DNA from: JACIYW01 sp014359745
Lineage (GTDB): Bacteria > Pseudomonadota > Alphaproteobacteria > Rhodobacterales > Rhodobacteraceae
Length of the DNA stretch: 56,049 nucleotides
NCBI GenBank assembly: GCA_050433985.1
Contig: JBNPWE010000019.1
Span: 1-56,049, forward strand
Direction of reading: 5' to 3'
The stretch's first letter is position 1; the number at the start of each line of letters is the position of its first letter. The translations under genes were made by a program, and so were the position numbers. Below are positions 42,612-50,240 of the stretch, piece by piece. The notes beneath the pieces are model-generated. The model saw only the letters and a program-made list of their open reading frames with translations, was not told where the DNA came from and made no database searches.

Positions 42612-44285
42612 CTAACGCGTGGGCGCAGCGTTGCCGGGGTCGGGAATACCGGGTTGCGGCACGGTAAACACCTGCCCCGGATAGATCAGATCGGGGTCGC
42701 GGATCTGGGTGCGATTGGCCTCGAATATACGCATGTACAGGATGCCCTCACCGTAGTTGCGCCGCGAAATACCCCAAAGCGTATTCCCCGGCTGAACCGT
42801 GACGGCGCCTGACTGTGGCTTTGGGGCGGGGGCCGCAGCCACCACCTCCCCCGCTGCTGGAACGGCGGCGGGTGCGATTGCCGGGACGGGCGTGTCCGGC
42901 ATTGTGACGGGCGCGGCTGTCGGCGCGTCGGGCAGGGTGGCAACCGTTGCCTGCGCCAGACGCGCCGGGTCTTCGCGCTGGAACGGCGTCTCGAACCGCG
43001 AGGTGACGGTCGCGTCGGCATCAAGCTGGTCGGCCCGCAAACTGTAGACCCCGGCGGCGACGCCGGGCAAGGCCGAAGCCCAGGTGCCGTTTTCCCCGAT
43101 CTGCGTCGCTGCGACGGAACGGTTGTCAAGGTAAAGCCGCACGAACGCCCCCGGCGCGCCATGCCCGGCAAGGGTCACAGCGCCCGCCGGATCATAGGTG
43201 ATCGCATCGATCCGCACCTCTGTCAGCGCTTGCGGCAGGGTTTCGGTGGCGGTGGGGGGCTGGATCAGGTGCACCCCCGTCCGGTCGGACAGGAACAGCG
43301 CCGGGGCCGTGGGCGATCCGTCACCCGATTGCGGCGCGGCGGGTATGCGGCCGGTGGCGGGCCCCTGCGCCAGGGGTTGCGATGGCGCCCGCGCCTGCGC
43401 CGCCGGGCCGGGTTCTGACACCGCATCGGGCGCATCGCCGGGGCCGTCAGCGCGGGGCGCTAAGGTGATCGCCGGGCCTTGGGGCATGGCCGTGCGCGGC
43501 GCATCGCCGCTGTTTGGGGCCGGTTCGGTGGAGGCGATCTGCGCGGGAGTATCGGCCAAAGTCCGGGCTTTGGTGCTGCCATCGGGGGCGGCGGGTGCGG
43601 GCGTTTCGGCTGCCGCGACGGCGGTCTGGTTCGGCGCGATGATCACGCTGGCATCCGATGGGTTGGGGGGCTGATCGCCAAGCTGTGCTTCCAGCGTCAG
43701 AACCCGCGCGACGGATGCGGGCGGCAGCGAGAACATGATCACGAAATTGCCGCGCCCGTCGGCCTGGCCATCGCCAACCACCACCCCGTCAATCACCGCC
43801 GACACAAGCGCGCCCGAAGGCGCGGTTCCGGCCACCAGCGCATCGCCGCTCGCATCAAGGCGCACCACGTCAAACATGGGTGGCGGCGGGGCGGCGGTTG
43901 GTGCCGCAGGGGCCGGATCGGGGGGCGGAGCGATAGTTTCGTTGTTTTGCAATGCTGTGGCGGCCGCCGTGCCTTCCCCGGCCTGTGCCGGGCCTTGTGC
44001 GGGCATCTCGGCTGGCGCCTCTGATGGCGTCACGGCGGGGGGCATCACGGCGGGGGGCGCTGCGGCTATCGGGGCTTGCGGTGCGGCGGGTGCCTCGGGG
44101 GGGGCGGTCTTATCCGCGCCGGGGCGGGGCGCCGCCTGGCGTTCGGCCATCGGTCCGGGGGCAATGCCGGGGGCGCCCGGCACCAGCGCATCCCAAAGGC
44201 TGACGCCGATCACCAGCGTGACCGCCGCCGCGCCAACCCCCGCCAGCGCCTTGATGCCGCCGCCAAGACTGTTCCAGCTTGCCAT
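42612..44285 (-). CDS. Membrane-anchored LysM peptidoglycan-binding protein
   Basis: A 557-residue protein. One transmembrane helix at about residues 11-32 anchors it. A long alanine/proline-rich low-complexity region (35-125) follows. Two Ig-like or similar beta-rich segments begin near 140 (V-V-R-L-D-A-S-G-D-A-L-V-A-G) and 362 (E-V-R-I-D-A-I-T-Y-D-P-A-G-A-V-T), with another low-complexity linker between. A LysM domain occupies about 495-545, with V-Q-P-G-N-T-L-W-G-I-S-R-R, Y-G-E-G and D-P-D-L-I-Y-P-G-Q-V-F-T-V-P. It probably spans the periplasm and binds peptidoglycan. Similar proteins occur across Rhodobacterales from memory. The low-complexity parts explain the many spurious frames on the other strand. 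Confidence 0.85.
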   Translation of the reverse strand: MASWNSLGGGIKALAGVGAAAVTLVIGVSLWDALVPGAPGIAPGPMAERQAAPRPGADKTAPPEAPAAPQAPIAAAPPAVMPPAVTPSEAPAEMPAQGPAQAGEGTAAATALQNNETIAPPPDPAPAAPTAAPPPPMFDVVRLDASGDALVAGTAPSGALVSAVIDGVVVGDGQADGRGNFVIMFSLPPASVARVLTLEAQLGDQPPNPSDASVIIAPNQTAVAAAETPAPAAPDGSTKARTLADTPAQIASTEPAPNSGDAPRTAMPQGPAITLAPRADGPGDAPDAVSEPGPAAQARAPSQPLAQGPATGRIPAAPQSGDGSPTAPALFLSDRTGVHLIQPPTATETLPQALTEVRIDAITYDPAGAVTLAGHGAPGAFVRLYLDNRSVAATQIGENGTWASALPGVAAGVYSLRADQLDADATVTSRFETPFQREDPARLAQATVATLPDAPTAAPVTMPDTPVPAIAPAAVPAAGEVVAAAPAPKPQSGAVTVQPGNTLWGISRRNYGEGILYMRIFEANRTQIRDPDLIYPGQVFTVPQPGIPDPGNAAPTR

Positions 44286-44386
44286 TCAACCCCCAGGATC
44301 GGCAGAAATTCCCGCCCGCGCTTGTACGAAACTACCAGCGCAGATATCAGGCGTCAAAGACGCCGGATACAAGAGGCAAAACACCC

Positions 44387-44959
44387 ATGAACACCCATAA
44401 ACGATCGGTTTGTGTCTATTGCGGCGCGCGAGAGGGCCTGCGCCCGGCCTATGCCGAGGCCGCGCGCGGGGTTGGGGCGCTGATCGCGGCGCAGGGCTGG
44501 CAACTGGTTTACGGGGCGGGGGATGTGGGCCTTATGGGGGCCGTGGCCCGCGCCGCGATGGATGCGGGGGCGGATGCGATGGGGGTGATCCCGGTGCATC
44601 TGCTGGCGCGCGAACGGGGGCGGCGCGACCTTTCGCGGTTCGTGGTGACCGAGACCATGCATGAACGCAAGAAGGTGATGTTCATGAATGCCGACGCGGT
44701 GGTGGTGCTGCCGGGGGGCGCCGGATCGCTTGACGAATTCTTCGAAGTGCTGACCTGGCGGCAGTTGGGCCTGCACGAAAAGCCGGTGTTCCTGTTCAAT
44801 GTCGAAGGCTATTGGGCGCCTTTGCTGGCGCTGCTCGATCACATGATCGCCGAGGGGTTTGCCGCCGCCTCGTTGCGCGATTTCGTGACCGTGGTGGATG
44901 ACCTTGGGGCGCTGGAACGGGGGGTGATCGCGGCGCTGGGCGGCGACGGGGCGCGGTGA
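44387..44959 (+). CDS. LOG family protein (cytokinin riboside 5'-monophosphate phosphoribohydrolase type)
   Basis: A 190-residue Rossmann protein of the LOG / TIGR00730 family. V-C-V-Y-C-G-A-R-E-G opens it, G-L-M-G-A-V-A lies near residue 52, and the key motif L-P-G-G-A-G-S-L-D-E is near 107 with the catalytic E downstream. M-H-E-R-K at about 87 is also typical. In the motif G-S replaces the usual G-T. Enzymes of this type release bases from nucleotide monophosphates. Plant-hormone activity is not implied for a bacterium. The ATG at 44387 is the likely start since earlier residues are not conserved. Confidence 0.9.
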   Translation: MNTHKRSVCVYCGAREGLRPAYAEAARGVGALIAAQGWQLVYGAGDVGLMGAVARAAMDAGADAMGVIPVHLLARERGRRDLSRFVVTETMHERKKVMFMNADAVVVLPGGAGSLDEFFEVLTWRQLGLHEKPVFLFNVEGYWAPLLALLDHMIAEGFAAASLRDFVTVVDDLGALERGVIAALGGDGAR

Positions 44960-45001
44960 CAACGGCGGTGATCAGGGCCACAAAAGGCACCGAACGGCTG
45001 T

Positions 45002-45034
45002 GCATATCGCGTACATACAGCGTACATATCGCGT
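45002..45034. repeat. Three tandem 11-bp repeats
   Basis: Units GCATATCGCGT, ACATACAGCGT and ACATATCGCGT follow one another without gaps, one helical turn each. They lie 43 bases after the LOG gene stop. The role is unknown; stacked protein-binding sites are one option. Confidence 0.55.
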
Positions 45035-45192
45035 GCCGACATCGTGCGTCTTCGCCAGCGCGCCCGACGGGGTACGGACGACCCTTGGCGATCCGGGCCG
45101 ATCGGCGAAAAGGGGCCGGGATGGTGGTTTCCGGTCTCGTGCTTTTCGATGGTCTGGCACGGGGCCGATTTCCGGCGGGCGGGTGACTATCC

Positions 45193-45254
45193 CGACCGGC
45201 GCGCGCGAGGCGGGCGTGGGAGATGAGTATTTTTTCGAGAGGATGGGAGAGAGG
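45193..45254 (+). repeat. Dispersed 3'-end repeat, copy C
   Basis: Reads GACCGGCGCGCGCG, GGCGGGCG, then ATGAGTATTTTTTCGAGAGG and ATGGGAGAGAGG. It is almost the same as copy D over 60 bases. It is downstream of the LOG gene in the sense direction, though 233 bases away. Confidence 0.8.
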
Positions 45255-45368
45255 GTTTTCGCGGACGGTCAGGGCGCGGGTCTGGATGGGTGCAACACCC
45301 GCTCTCGCCTGAGCCGGTGCGGGGCTTTGCGACAGGTCCAAGAGGGTGCGGCGCCGGTTTTCGGGGCG

Positions 45369-45845
45369 CTATTCGGGGTGGGTGGGCGCCGAGCCGGACG
45401 GGGCGCGGTAGGGGCGGGTGACATCGCGCAGCGCAACGTCAAGACATTCCACATCCAGCGCCACCGCGCCATCGCCCGCAAGGGTCAGGATCACCTGCCC
45501 GGCCCCGTCTTCGCCCGGTTCGAACGTCACCGACAGAAGCGACAGCACCATGTCGCCGTCGCGCGGATCGATGCCCTGGCGACGGACCGCCAGCACGTCC
45601 GAGATGACCAGAAGCGCGCGCACCCGTTCATAGGCGCGGCCATGCCGTTCGGCGGCGGCGCGATCTTCCCACCGGAAGCGGTTCAGCAGCACCGCAAAGC
45701 GGCGCGGGCCCTTTTGCCAGCGCATGTCGGCGGCGGTAAATACCGCATCCTGCACCAGCGCGGAGATCACCGGCAGGTCGTCGGGGTCCAACGCCATGAG
45801 ATGCAACGGCGCCTCTGCCCCGTCTTCGAATCTTGCGTCAGCCAT
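45369..45845 (-). CDS. DUF2948 family protein
   Basis: A 158-residue protein that matches the DUF2948 family, common in Rhodobacterales and Rhizobiales and repeatedly placed beside murA. Recognisable parts are L-M-A-L-D-P-D-D-L-P-V-I-S-A-L-V-Q-D-A-V near residue 17 and R-F-A-V-L-L-N-R-F-R-W-E near 50, with a beta-rich second half ending V-A-L-R-D-V-T-R-P-Y. No enzymatic motif is visible. The start overlaps the murA stop by eight bases, so it is co-translated. Its function is not established. A link to murein synthesis is by gene order only. Confidence 0.85.
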   Translation of the reverse strand: MADARFEDGAEAPLHLMALDPDDLPVISALVQDAVFTAADMRWQKGPRRFAVLLNRFRWEDRAAAERHGRAYERVRALLVISDVLAVRRQGIDPRDGDMVLSLLSVTFEPGEDGAGQVILTLAGDGAVALDVECLDVALRDVTRPYRAPSGSAPTHPE

Positions 45846-47112
45846 CGGTTTTCACCCGTTCGATCCGGGCACCGCAGGCGCCCAGTTTTTCCTCGACCCG
45901 TTCATAGCCCCGATCGAGGTGATAGACCCGGCTGACCACGGTATCGCCTTCGGCCGCAAGCCCGGCCAGGATCAGCGAGACCGAGGCGCGCAGATCGGTG
46001 GCCATAACCGGCGCGCCCCGCAGGCGCTGCACGCCGGTGACGGTGGCGGTGCCGCCCTGCACATCGATGCGCGCGCCCATGCGCAGCAATTCGGGGGCGT
46101 GCATGAAGCGGTTTTCGAATATCCGTTCTTCCAGCACGCTGACCCCGTCGGCGGTGCACAGGAGCGCCATCATCTGCGCCTGAAGATCGGTCGGAAAGCC
46201 GGGGAAGGGTTCGGTCACCACATTCACCGCGCCGACCCGGCCGTTACGGCGCGCCACCCGCAGCCCGCCGGGGATGTCGGTGACCCCGACCCCGGCCTCT
46301 TCCAGCTTGTCGGCGAAGGCCGCGACCAGATCGCGCCGCCCGCCGATCAGATCGACGCTGCCCCCGGCAATGGCGGGGGCCAGCATATAGGTGCCCAGTT
46401 CGATCCGGTCGGTCACGACCGGATGGGTGGCGCCATGCAGGCGGTCAACGCCCTGGATGGTAATCTCTGACGTGCCTTCTCCGGCGATCTGCGCCCCCAT
46501 CTTGCGCAGGCATTGCGCCAGATCGACGATTTCGGGTTCGCGCGCGGCGTTTTTCAGCACCGTGATGCCCTTGGCCAGGGTGGCGGCCAGCAGCGCGTTT
46601 TCGGTGGCCCCGACCGAGACCGAGGGGAACGCCACCACCGCGCCTTTCAGCCGCCCGCCGGGGGCCTTTGCGTGCACATAGCCGTCGCGCAGGTCAAGGG
46701 TGGCCCCCATCGCCTCGAAGGCCTTGAGGTGCAGATCGACGGGCCGCGCCCCGATCGCGCAGCCGCCGGGCAGGGACACGATGGCGTGCCCGTCGCGCGC
46801 CAGCAACGGCCCGAGAACCAGGATCGAGGCGCGCATCTTGCGCACGATGTCATAATCGGCGGTGTGGTTGCTGATCGCATGCGAAGACAGCGCCAGAACC
46901 TTGCCATCCTGCATCGCCGACACCTCTGCCCCCAGCGATTGCAAAAGGGTGGTCATGGTGCGGATATCCGACAGGCGCGGCGCGTTCGACAGCGTCAGCG
47001 GTTCTTCCGACAGAAGGGTTGCGGGCATCAGCGTCAGGCAGGCGTTTTTGGCGCCCGCGATGGGGATGCTGCCATTCAGTTCGGCCCCGCCGGTGATAAC
47101 GATCGAATCCAT
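45838..47112 (-). CDS. murA: UDP-N-acetylglucosamine 1-carboxyvinyltransferase
   Basis: A 424-residue MurA, the first committed enzyme of peptidoglycan synthesis, which transfers enolpyruvate from PEP to UDP-GlcNAc. The catalytic cysteine is C118 in L-P-G-G-C-A-I-G-A-R-P-V-D-L-H, so the enzyme should be of the fosfomycin-sensitive type. N-terminal K-N-A near residue 22 and G-A-T-E-N near 170 are conserved, and the length is typical. It sits between a small basic protein gene upstream and DUF2948 downstream on the same strand. No other mur genes are near. Confidence 0.95.
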   Translation of the reverse strand: MDSIVITGGAELNGSIPIAGAKNACLTLMPATLLSEEPLTLSNAPRLSDIRTMTTLLQSLGAEVSAMQDGKVLALSSHAISNHTADYDIVRKMRASILVLGPLLARDGHAIVSLPGGCAIGARPVDLHLKAFEAMGATLDLRDGYVHAKAPGGRLKGAVVAFPSVSVGATENALLAATLAKGITVLKNAAREPEIVDLAQCLRKMGAQIAGEGTSEITIQGVDRLHGATHPVVTDRIELGTYMLAPAIAGGSVDLIGGRRDLVAAFADKLEEAGVGVTDIPGGLRVARRNGRVGAVNVVTEPFPGFPTDLQAQMMALLCTADGVSVLEERIFENRFMHAPELLRMGARIDVQGGTATVTGVQRLRGAPVMATDLRASVSLILAGLAAEGDTVVSRVYHLDRGYERVEEKLGACGARIERVKTDG

Positions 47113-47163
47113 GTGCCTGCCTTGTGTTTGTTGTTGTGGACCGGGCGTTTGCGCGCCCTGCCC

Positions 47164-47358
47164 CTATGCCTCGTCCGGCGCGGTATTGTCCGCCGCGTCG
47201 CGGGTGGGTTCCGCATCGTCACGGGTGGCAGCGGCGCGTTGCCGCGCCTGCGCCTTGCGCCGCCCCAGATTGGCCTTGAGCGCCGCCTTCAACCGCGCAT
47301 CGCGCGCCGTGGCGGCCGCCGCGCCGGGGGGTGGTTTTTGTGATCCTGCCTTGCTCAT
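47164..47358 (-). CDS. Small basic protein of unknown function upstream of murA
   Basis: A 64-residue protein rich in alanine, arginine and lysine. The central R-D-A-R-L-K-A-A-L-K-A-N-L-G-R-R-K-A-Q-A-R looks conserved from memory in small Rhodobacterales proteins that sit upstream of murA. The ends are acidic (tail) and proline-rich (head). It has no membrane segment or known domain. The gap to murA is 51 bases, so the two may be one transcript. The frame stays open further upstream into the tRNA-Thr region, but that is read-through of unrelated DNA. Confidence 0.55.
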   Translation of the reverse strand: MSKAGSQKPPPGAAAATARDARLKAALKANLGRRKAQARQRAAATRDDAEPTRDAADNTAPDEA

Positions 47359-47481
47359 CAGGTCTGTTTAACGCAGGCGCGCAACAGCGTCCAGTTTGGG
47401 CTTGCACGATGGATCGATTGCGACTATCCACCGCCGAAACGGCGACCAAGGGTAGAAAATCCGCCCGAAAGACCCGGTTAG

Positions 47482-47556
47482 GCTGCGGTAGCTCAGTGGT
47501 AGAGCACACCCTTGGTAAGGGTGAGGTCGAGAGTTCAATCCTCTCTCGCAGCACCA
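47482..47556 (+). tRNA. tRNA-Thr (anticodon GGT)
   Basis: The cloverleaf is complete. The acceptor stem is GCTGCGG with TCGCAGC, the D arm GCTC...GAGC, the anticodon stem CACCC/GGGTG around TTGGTAA, and the T arm GAGAG-TTCAATC-CTCTC, followed by A and an encoded CCA. The anticodon GGT reads ACC and ACT. It marks the left boundary of the accessory region. Confidence 0.97.
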
Positions 47557-47979
47557 TCTCGCTTTTTTGCTCCGAAATTCCCCCTAAGTATTTGAAAGGA
47601 AGGGATAAATTTGGAGTTTCATACACCCCATTTTGGCCATACTTCAGAGGCTCAGAAAAGACCAATCTGAGCACCGTTTGGCGCATGACGAAGTCTCCAT
47701 TTTTGTAAATATTCCAGGGGCTTGACAGGAATTTTCGGGCGAGTTCAATGCAATCCTCCAGCCGTCCCTTCGGCGGCACGGTTCTCTCGACTCGCTCAGT
47801 CAGGACGATCTTCTGCCGTTCAAGCTTCTGGATACGCGCTTCGTAGGCGCTGACAACTGAAGCACTCGTAGCATCAACTACGCGATCAAGAAGGCTCTCA
47901 ATATCCCGTTCAACGGCCTTGAGCTGCGCATTTCGCGGAAGTTGGGCAGTGATTTCGCGTAATCTCGGGCACGCATTTC
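47557..47979 (-). pseudogene. Remnant C-terminus of a large serine recombinase
   Basis: About 140 codons on the minus strand from 47979. They translate to a coiled-coil segment (A-Q-L-K-A-V-E-R-D-I-E-S-L-L-D-R and E-A-R-I-Q-K-L-E-R-Q-K) and then the typical tail F-L-S-S-P-W-N-I-Y-K-N-G, R-Q-T-V-L-R-L-V-F, and L-S-L-P-F-K-Y-L-G-G. This is the end of a serine recombinase that lost its catalytic and recombinase domains; a stop at 47978-47980 closes the frame upstream. On the 3' side the frame has no stop before it enters the tRNA-Thr gene in antisense. Integrases of this kind often overlap their attachment site, so this may be the old left end of an island. The A+T content is higher than in the neighbouring core genes. 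Confidence 0.7.
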
Positions 47980-48061
47980 ACGGCATCTCGGGCAGCCTTG
48001 AGCTGCTTTTGCAATTCGTCTTTCTCGTTGTGCGCGATGGCAAGGGCATGACGGATGCGGC

Positions 48062-48229
48062 TGGCTGAAGCGCGAGAAATCCTTCTGGAACAAAGTCGGC
48101 GCAGCATGGGCGCACAAGGACGGACAGGGCTACACGCTCCAGCTTGAGACTTGCCCGATCAACGGACGGATCGTCCTGCGAGCCCCGCTGGACGATCCCC
48201 CACCGCAAAACGAAGAAGGGCGGTCCTAG
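48062..48229 (+). pseudogene. C-terminal fragment of a small mobile-element protein
   Basis: Reading from 48062, 55 codons give W-L-K-R-E-K-S-F-W-N-K-V-G-A-A-W-A-H-K-D-G-Q-G and T-L-Q-L-E-T-C-P-I-N-G-R-I-V-L-R-A-P, ending at a TAG. From memory this resembles the end of small uncharacterised proteins of about 60-90 residues found on alphaproteobacterial plasmids and integrative elements. There is no start codon in a suitable place: an ATG at 48048 is in another frame and meets a stop after six codons, so the 5' end was probably lost. The minus strand of the adjoining 47980-48060 could encode a different helical fragment. Confidence 0.45.
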
Positions 48230-48239
48230 AGCGCCCTTC
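48215..48239. terminator. Bidirectional terminator between a gene fragment and fic
   Basis: GAAGGGCG and CGCCCTTC form an 8-bp stem with a 9-base loop. It lies after the stop of the fragment on the plus strand and 25 bases after the fic stop on the minus strand, where TTCGTTTT follows. Placement between convergent genes supports termination. Confidence 0.6.
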
Positions 48240-48263
48240 CATTATTCTCACCGATTTGCCCGA

Positions 48264-49817
48264 TCACGTGGGCAGCTTGGCCTGCTGCTCGCCGTCCATC
48301 GCCGCTTGCACAAGTTCGCCGAGAATATCGGCGAATGGCGCAATGTCGTGCCGAACGCTCGCCTTTTCGAGCGCGGCCATGTAGGTAGCGCGCTGTTCGA
48401 CGGGAACGACCGTCCAGGGATAGCCGCCCGCACCGAGCATCACGTTCATAAGGAAACGTCCCATCCGTCCGTTCCCGTCTGTGTAGGGGTGAATATAGAC
48501 AAAGATGAAATGCCCTAGCACTACGCGAACGGCGGGATCGGTTTCTTCGGTCAGCAGCTCGAAGAACAAGGGCATGGCGTCTCGCACGGATTCCGACGAT
48601 GGCGGCACATGCATCGAGCGCCGAATGAACACTGACCCGCCCCTGTAACCTGCCAAATCGGCAGGACGCAGAAGGCCTGCCGTCACGCTTGGGGCGAAGA
48701 GGGCGCGATACCATGCACCGTGATCGTCATCCGCCACGGCACCAGGGTTCTCACCTTTGAGAACTGCGCCGAGGCTTTTCAGGACTTCCTGATAGGCAAG
48801 CCAGTACCCCCGCGCCGCCAACGCGTCGCGATGCTCGCGATCCTGCTCATCGGTTTCGGGATTCCAATCACCGCTTCTGACTCTATCGATCAGCGCAGGC
48901 GACACGCGGTAGCCTTCGATGGAAAGGGAGTGGTAGGCATCCGTTACATAAGCATCGCTGACCCGTTTCAGATAGGCGTCGATGTCGTTCGGCTTGCCTG
49001 GCGCTTCGGGAAACCGCTCGATGATCCGTTCCCGCATGTCGCTCCACATAAGGCGAATGCGCCCCGCATAGGGCGAAACTTCGCGGCGGGGCAAACGAAG
49101 CGGCGACCTTGTGTCAAACGGGTCTTGTTCCCGCACATCATATCCAGCGGCGCGCATCGCGCCGAGGATGTCATCAGCAACGCGATCTCTTCCGATGTTG
49201 CGGAAAGCACCCGCAAGCCGCCCTGCAATAGTGGTGTGCCCCCCTTCCAGAAGCAGACCCAGAACCTCCGAGGCATCCTGAATACTGGCCAGCGCGGCGC
49301 GGGCATCGACCGCATGGTGCTGGAAGAACGCAGGCGACGCCTCGATCAGCGCAGCAGGCAGCGCATAGAGCTGCAGGGCGTCCTTCTCGACTATATCCCG
49401 TTTGGCGGGAAGGCTGGCACGGATGTCGAAAAGCGACGTGCCGAACGGCAACGCCGTCGGTTTGTTGCCCCCCTTTGGAGCACGGACACCAAGCTGGCGC
49501 GGCACTGTCTGATTGCCTGCATGCAATGCAAGGGACTGCTCAGGTGACAGGCACCATTCATCATCGAAGCGCGTCTGAAGGTAGCCTGCACAGAACGGCC
49601 AGAACGCAGCATACCAGGCCGTGCTTCCCCCCCCCGTCTCGTCGGGTCGCGCGGGTATGTACCAGCCCTTCATGACTTCTTGCAGAAAGCCGTTCTTCGA
49701 CAGCCGCTCACGATGCAGGCGTGATAGATCAGTGGAGCGAATGGCAACAGTGCCGCCGTTCTGTAGCGCCTTGAGCGCTTCCAGGGCTTCGGCCAGTTTT
49801 TCCTGTGGTGTCGCCAT
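48264..49817 (-). CDS. Fic family protein (class II) with N-terminal AbiEi-like winged-helix region
   Basis: A 517-residue protein. The C-terminal Fic domain has the active-site motif H-P-Y-T-D-G-N-G-R-M-G-R with H443, normally used to transfer AMP or another nucleotide group to a target protein. The inhibitory motif S-L-S-I-E-G is at 297-302, before the core, which makes it class II: E301 would block ATP until released. Residues 1 to about 240 do not belong to the Fic fold. Residues 20-55 (R-S-T-D-L-S-R-L-H-R-E-R-L-S-K-N-G-F-L, then K-G-W-Y) look like a winged helix as in AbiEi antitoxins, so the protein may bind DNA. The start codon ATG 49817 is 15 bases from a five-unit repeat array. No separate antitoxin gene is visible. 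Confidence 0.88.
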   Translation of the reverse strand: MATPQEKLAEALEALKALQNGGTVAIRSTDLSRLHRERLSKNGFLQEVMKGWYIPARPDETGGGSTAWYAAFWPFCAGYLQTRFDDEWCLSPEQSLALHAGNQTVPRQLGVRAPKGGNKPTALPFGTSLFDIRASLPAKRDIVEKDALQLYALPAALIEASPAFFQHHAVDARAALASIQDASEVLGLLLEGGHTTIAGRLAGAFRNIGRDRVADDILGAMRAAGYDVREQDPFDTRSPLRLPRREVSPYAGRIRLMWSDMRERIIERFPEAPGKPNDIDAYLKRVSDAYVTDAYHSLSIEGYRVSPALIDRVRSGDWNPETDEQDREHRDALAARGYWLAYQEVLKSLGAVLKGENPGAVADDDHGAWYRALFAPSVTAGLLRPADLAGYRGGSVFIRRSMHVPPSSESVRDAMPLFFELLTEETDPAVRVVLGHFIFVYIHPYTDGNGRMGRFLMNVMLGAGGYPWTVVPVEQRATYMAALEKASVRHDIAPFADILGELVQAAMDGEQQAKLPT

Positions 49818-49832
49818 CTGCTCGATCTTTCG

Positions 49833-49952
49833 TTAGGGTTTCGTGCTGTGTTTTTATTAGGTTATTATGTTGTATAACAGTTAGGTTTTTGTGTCTACTT
49901 TTGATTAGGTTTTTGTGTCGAGCTCTCTTTAGGTTGACGTGTTGTGCTCACG
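49833..49952 (-). repeat. Five direct repeats at exact 24-bp spacing, upstream of fic
   Basis: TTAGG recurs on the plus strand at 49833, 49857, 49881, 49905 and 49929. In the fic direction each 24-bp unit ends in a conserved 15-base stretch, best copies GACACAAAAACCTAA, with nine variable bases before it. Two units are identical over all 15 bases. An A/T-rich promoter-like element (TATACA, CATAAT) lies within the unit at 49857-49880. The array looks like an operator for a DNA-binding protein, perhaps Fic itself. Confidence 0.85.
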
Positions 49953-50105
49953 TTTGGCGAATTCGGACTAAGGCTCGAAGCCGCGTCTGCGCCTCGGACG
50001 TGGAGCGCTGTCTCGCCTGCGGCTTCTTTCCTCTTGGGTCTTCTCGCGCTTGCGTGCGCTCGTGTGACCGGGGTCGTGCCGATCATAGCGCATATAATGT
50101 GCCAC

Positions 50106-50240
50106 ATGGGATGGACCGACACGCATCTTTACGAGTTCAGGGCCGGTGGCGTCGGCTGGGGCGTGCCTGATCCTGACGGCTATTATGATGGCCCGCTGCC
50201 TGCCAGCAAAACCAGCCTGCTGGATGTGCTCGAAGATGGG
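50106..50240 (+). pseudogene. Fragment of a plasmid pRiA4b ORF-3-like protein
   Basis: The stretch M-G-W-T-D-T-H-L-Y-E-F-R-A-G-G then G-W-G-V-P-D-P-D-G-Y resembles the middle of pRiA4b ORF-3 family proteins, in which a longer N-terminal part precedes M-G-W-x-D-x-H-L-H-x-F and an F-x-Y-x-Y-D-F-G-D segment follows. Neither flank is present: after D-V-L-E-D-G the match stops, although the frame runs on to 50306. It is likely debris of a mobile element. The family has no clear function that I know. The boundaries are approximate. Confidence 0.5.

Larger units (their letters stand above)
44960..45368. other. Gene-free stretch with an 11-bp tandem array and repeat copy C
   Basis: No gene is supported in these 409 bases. 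An 11-bp tandem array lies at 45002-45034 and dispersed repeat copy C at 45193-45254. Open frames across it on both strands look like side products of G-C bias. The stretch ends at the stop of the DUF2948 gene. Confidence 0.5.

Noticed and set aside
45000..45935. A 311-codon plus-strand frame opposite DUF2948
   Set aside because: It covers repeat copy C, the gene-free gap and the antisense of two real genes, and has no recognisable domain.
47219..47779. A single 186-codon protein joining the recombinase tail and the small basic protein region
   Set aside because: The frame crosses the antisense of tRNA-Thr. The ends belong to unrelated sequences.
49833..49952. The 24-bp array as a small CRISPR
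   Set aside because: The repeat (15 bases) and spacer (9 bases) are too short and no cas genes are present.
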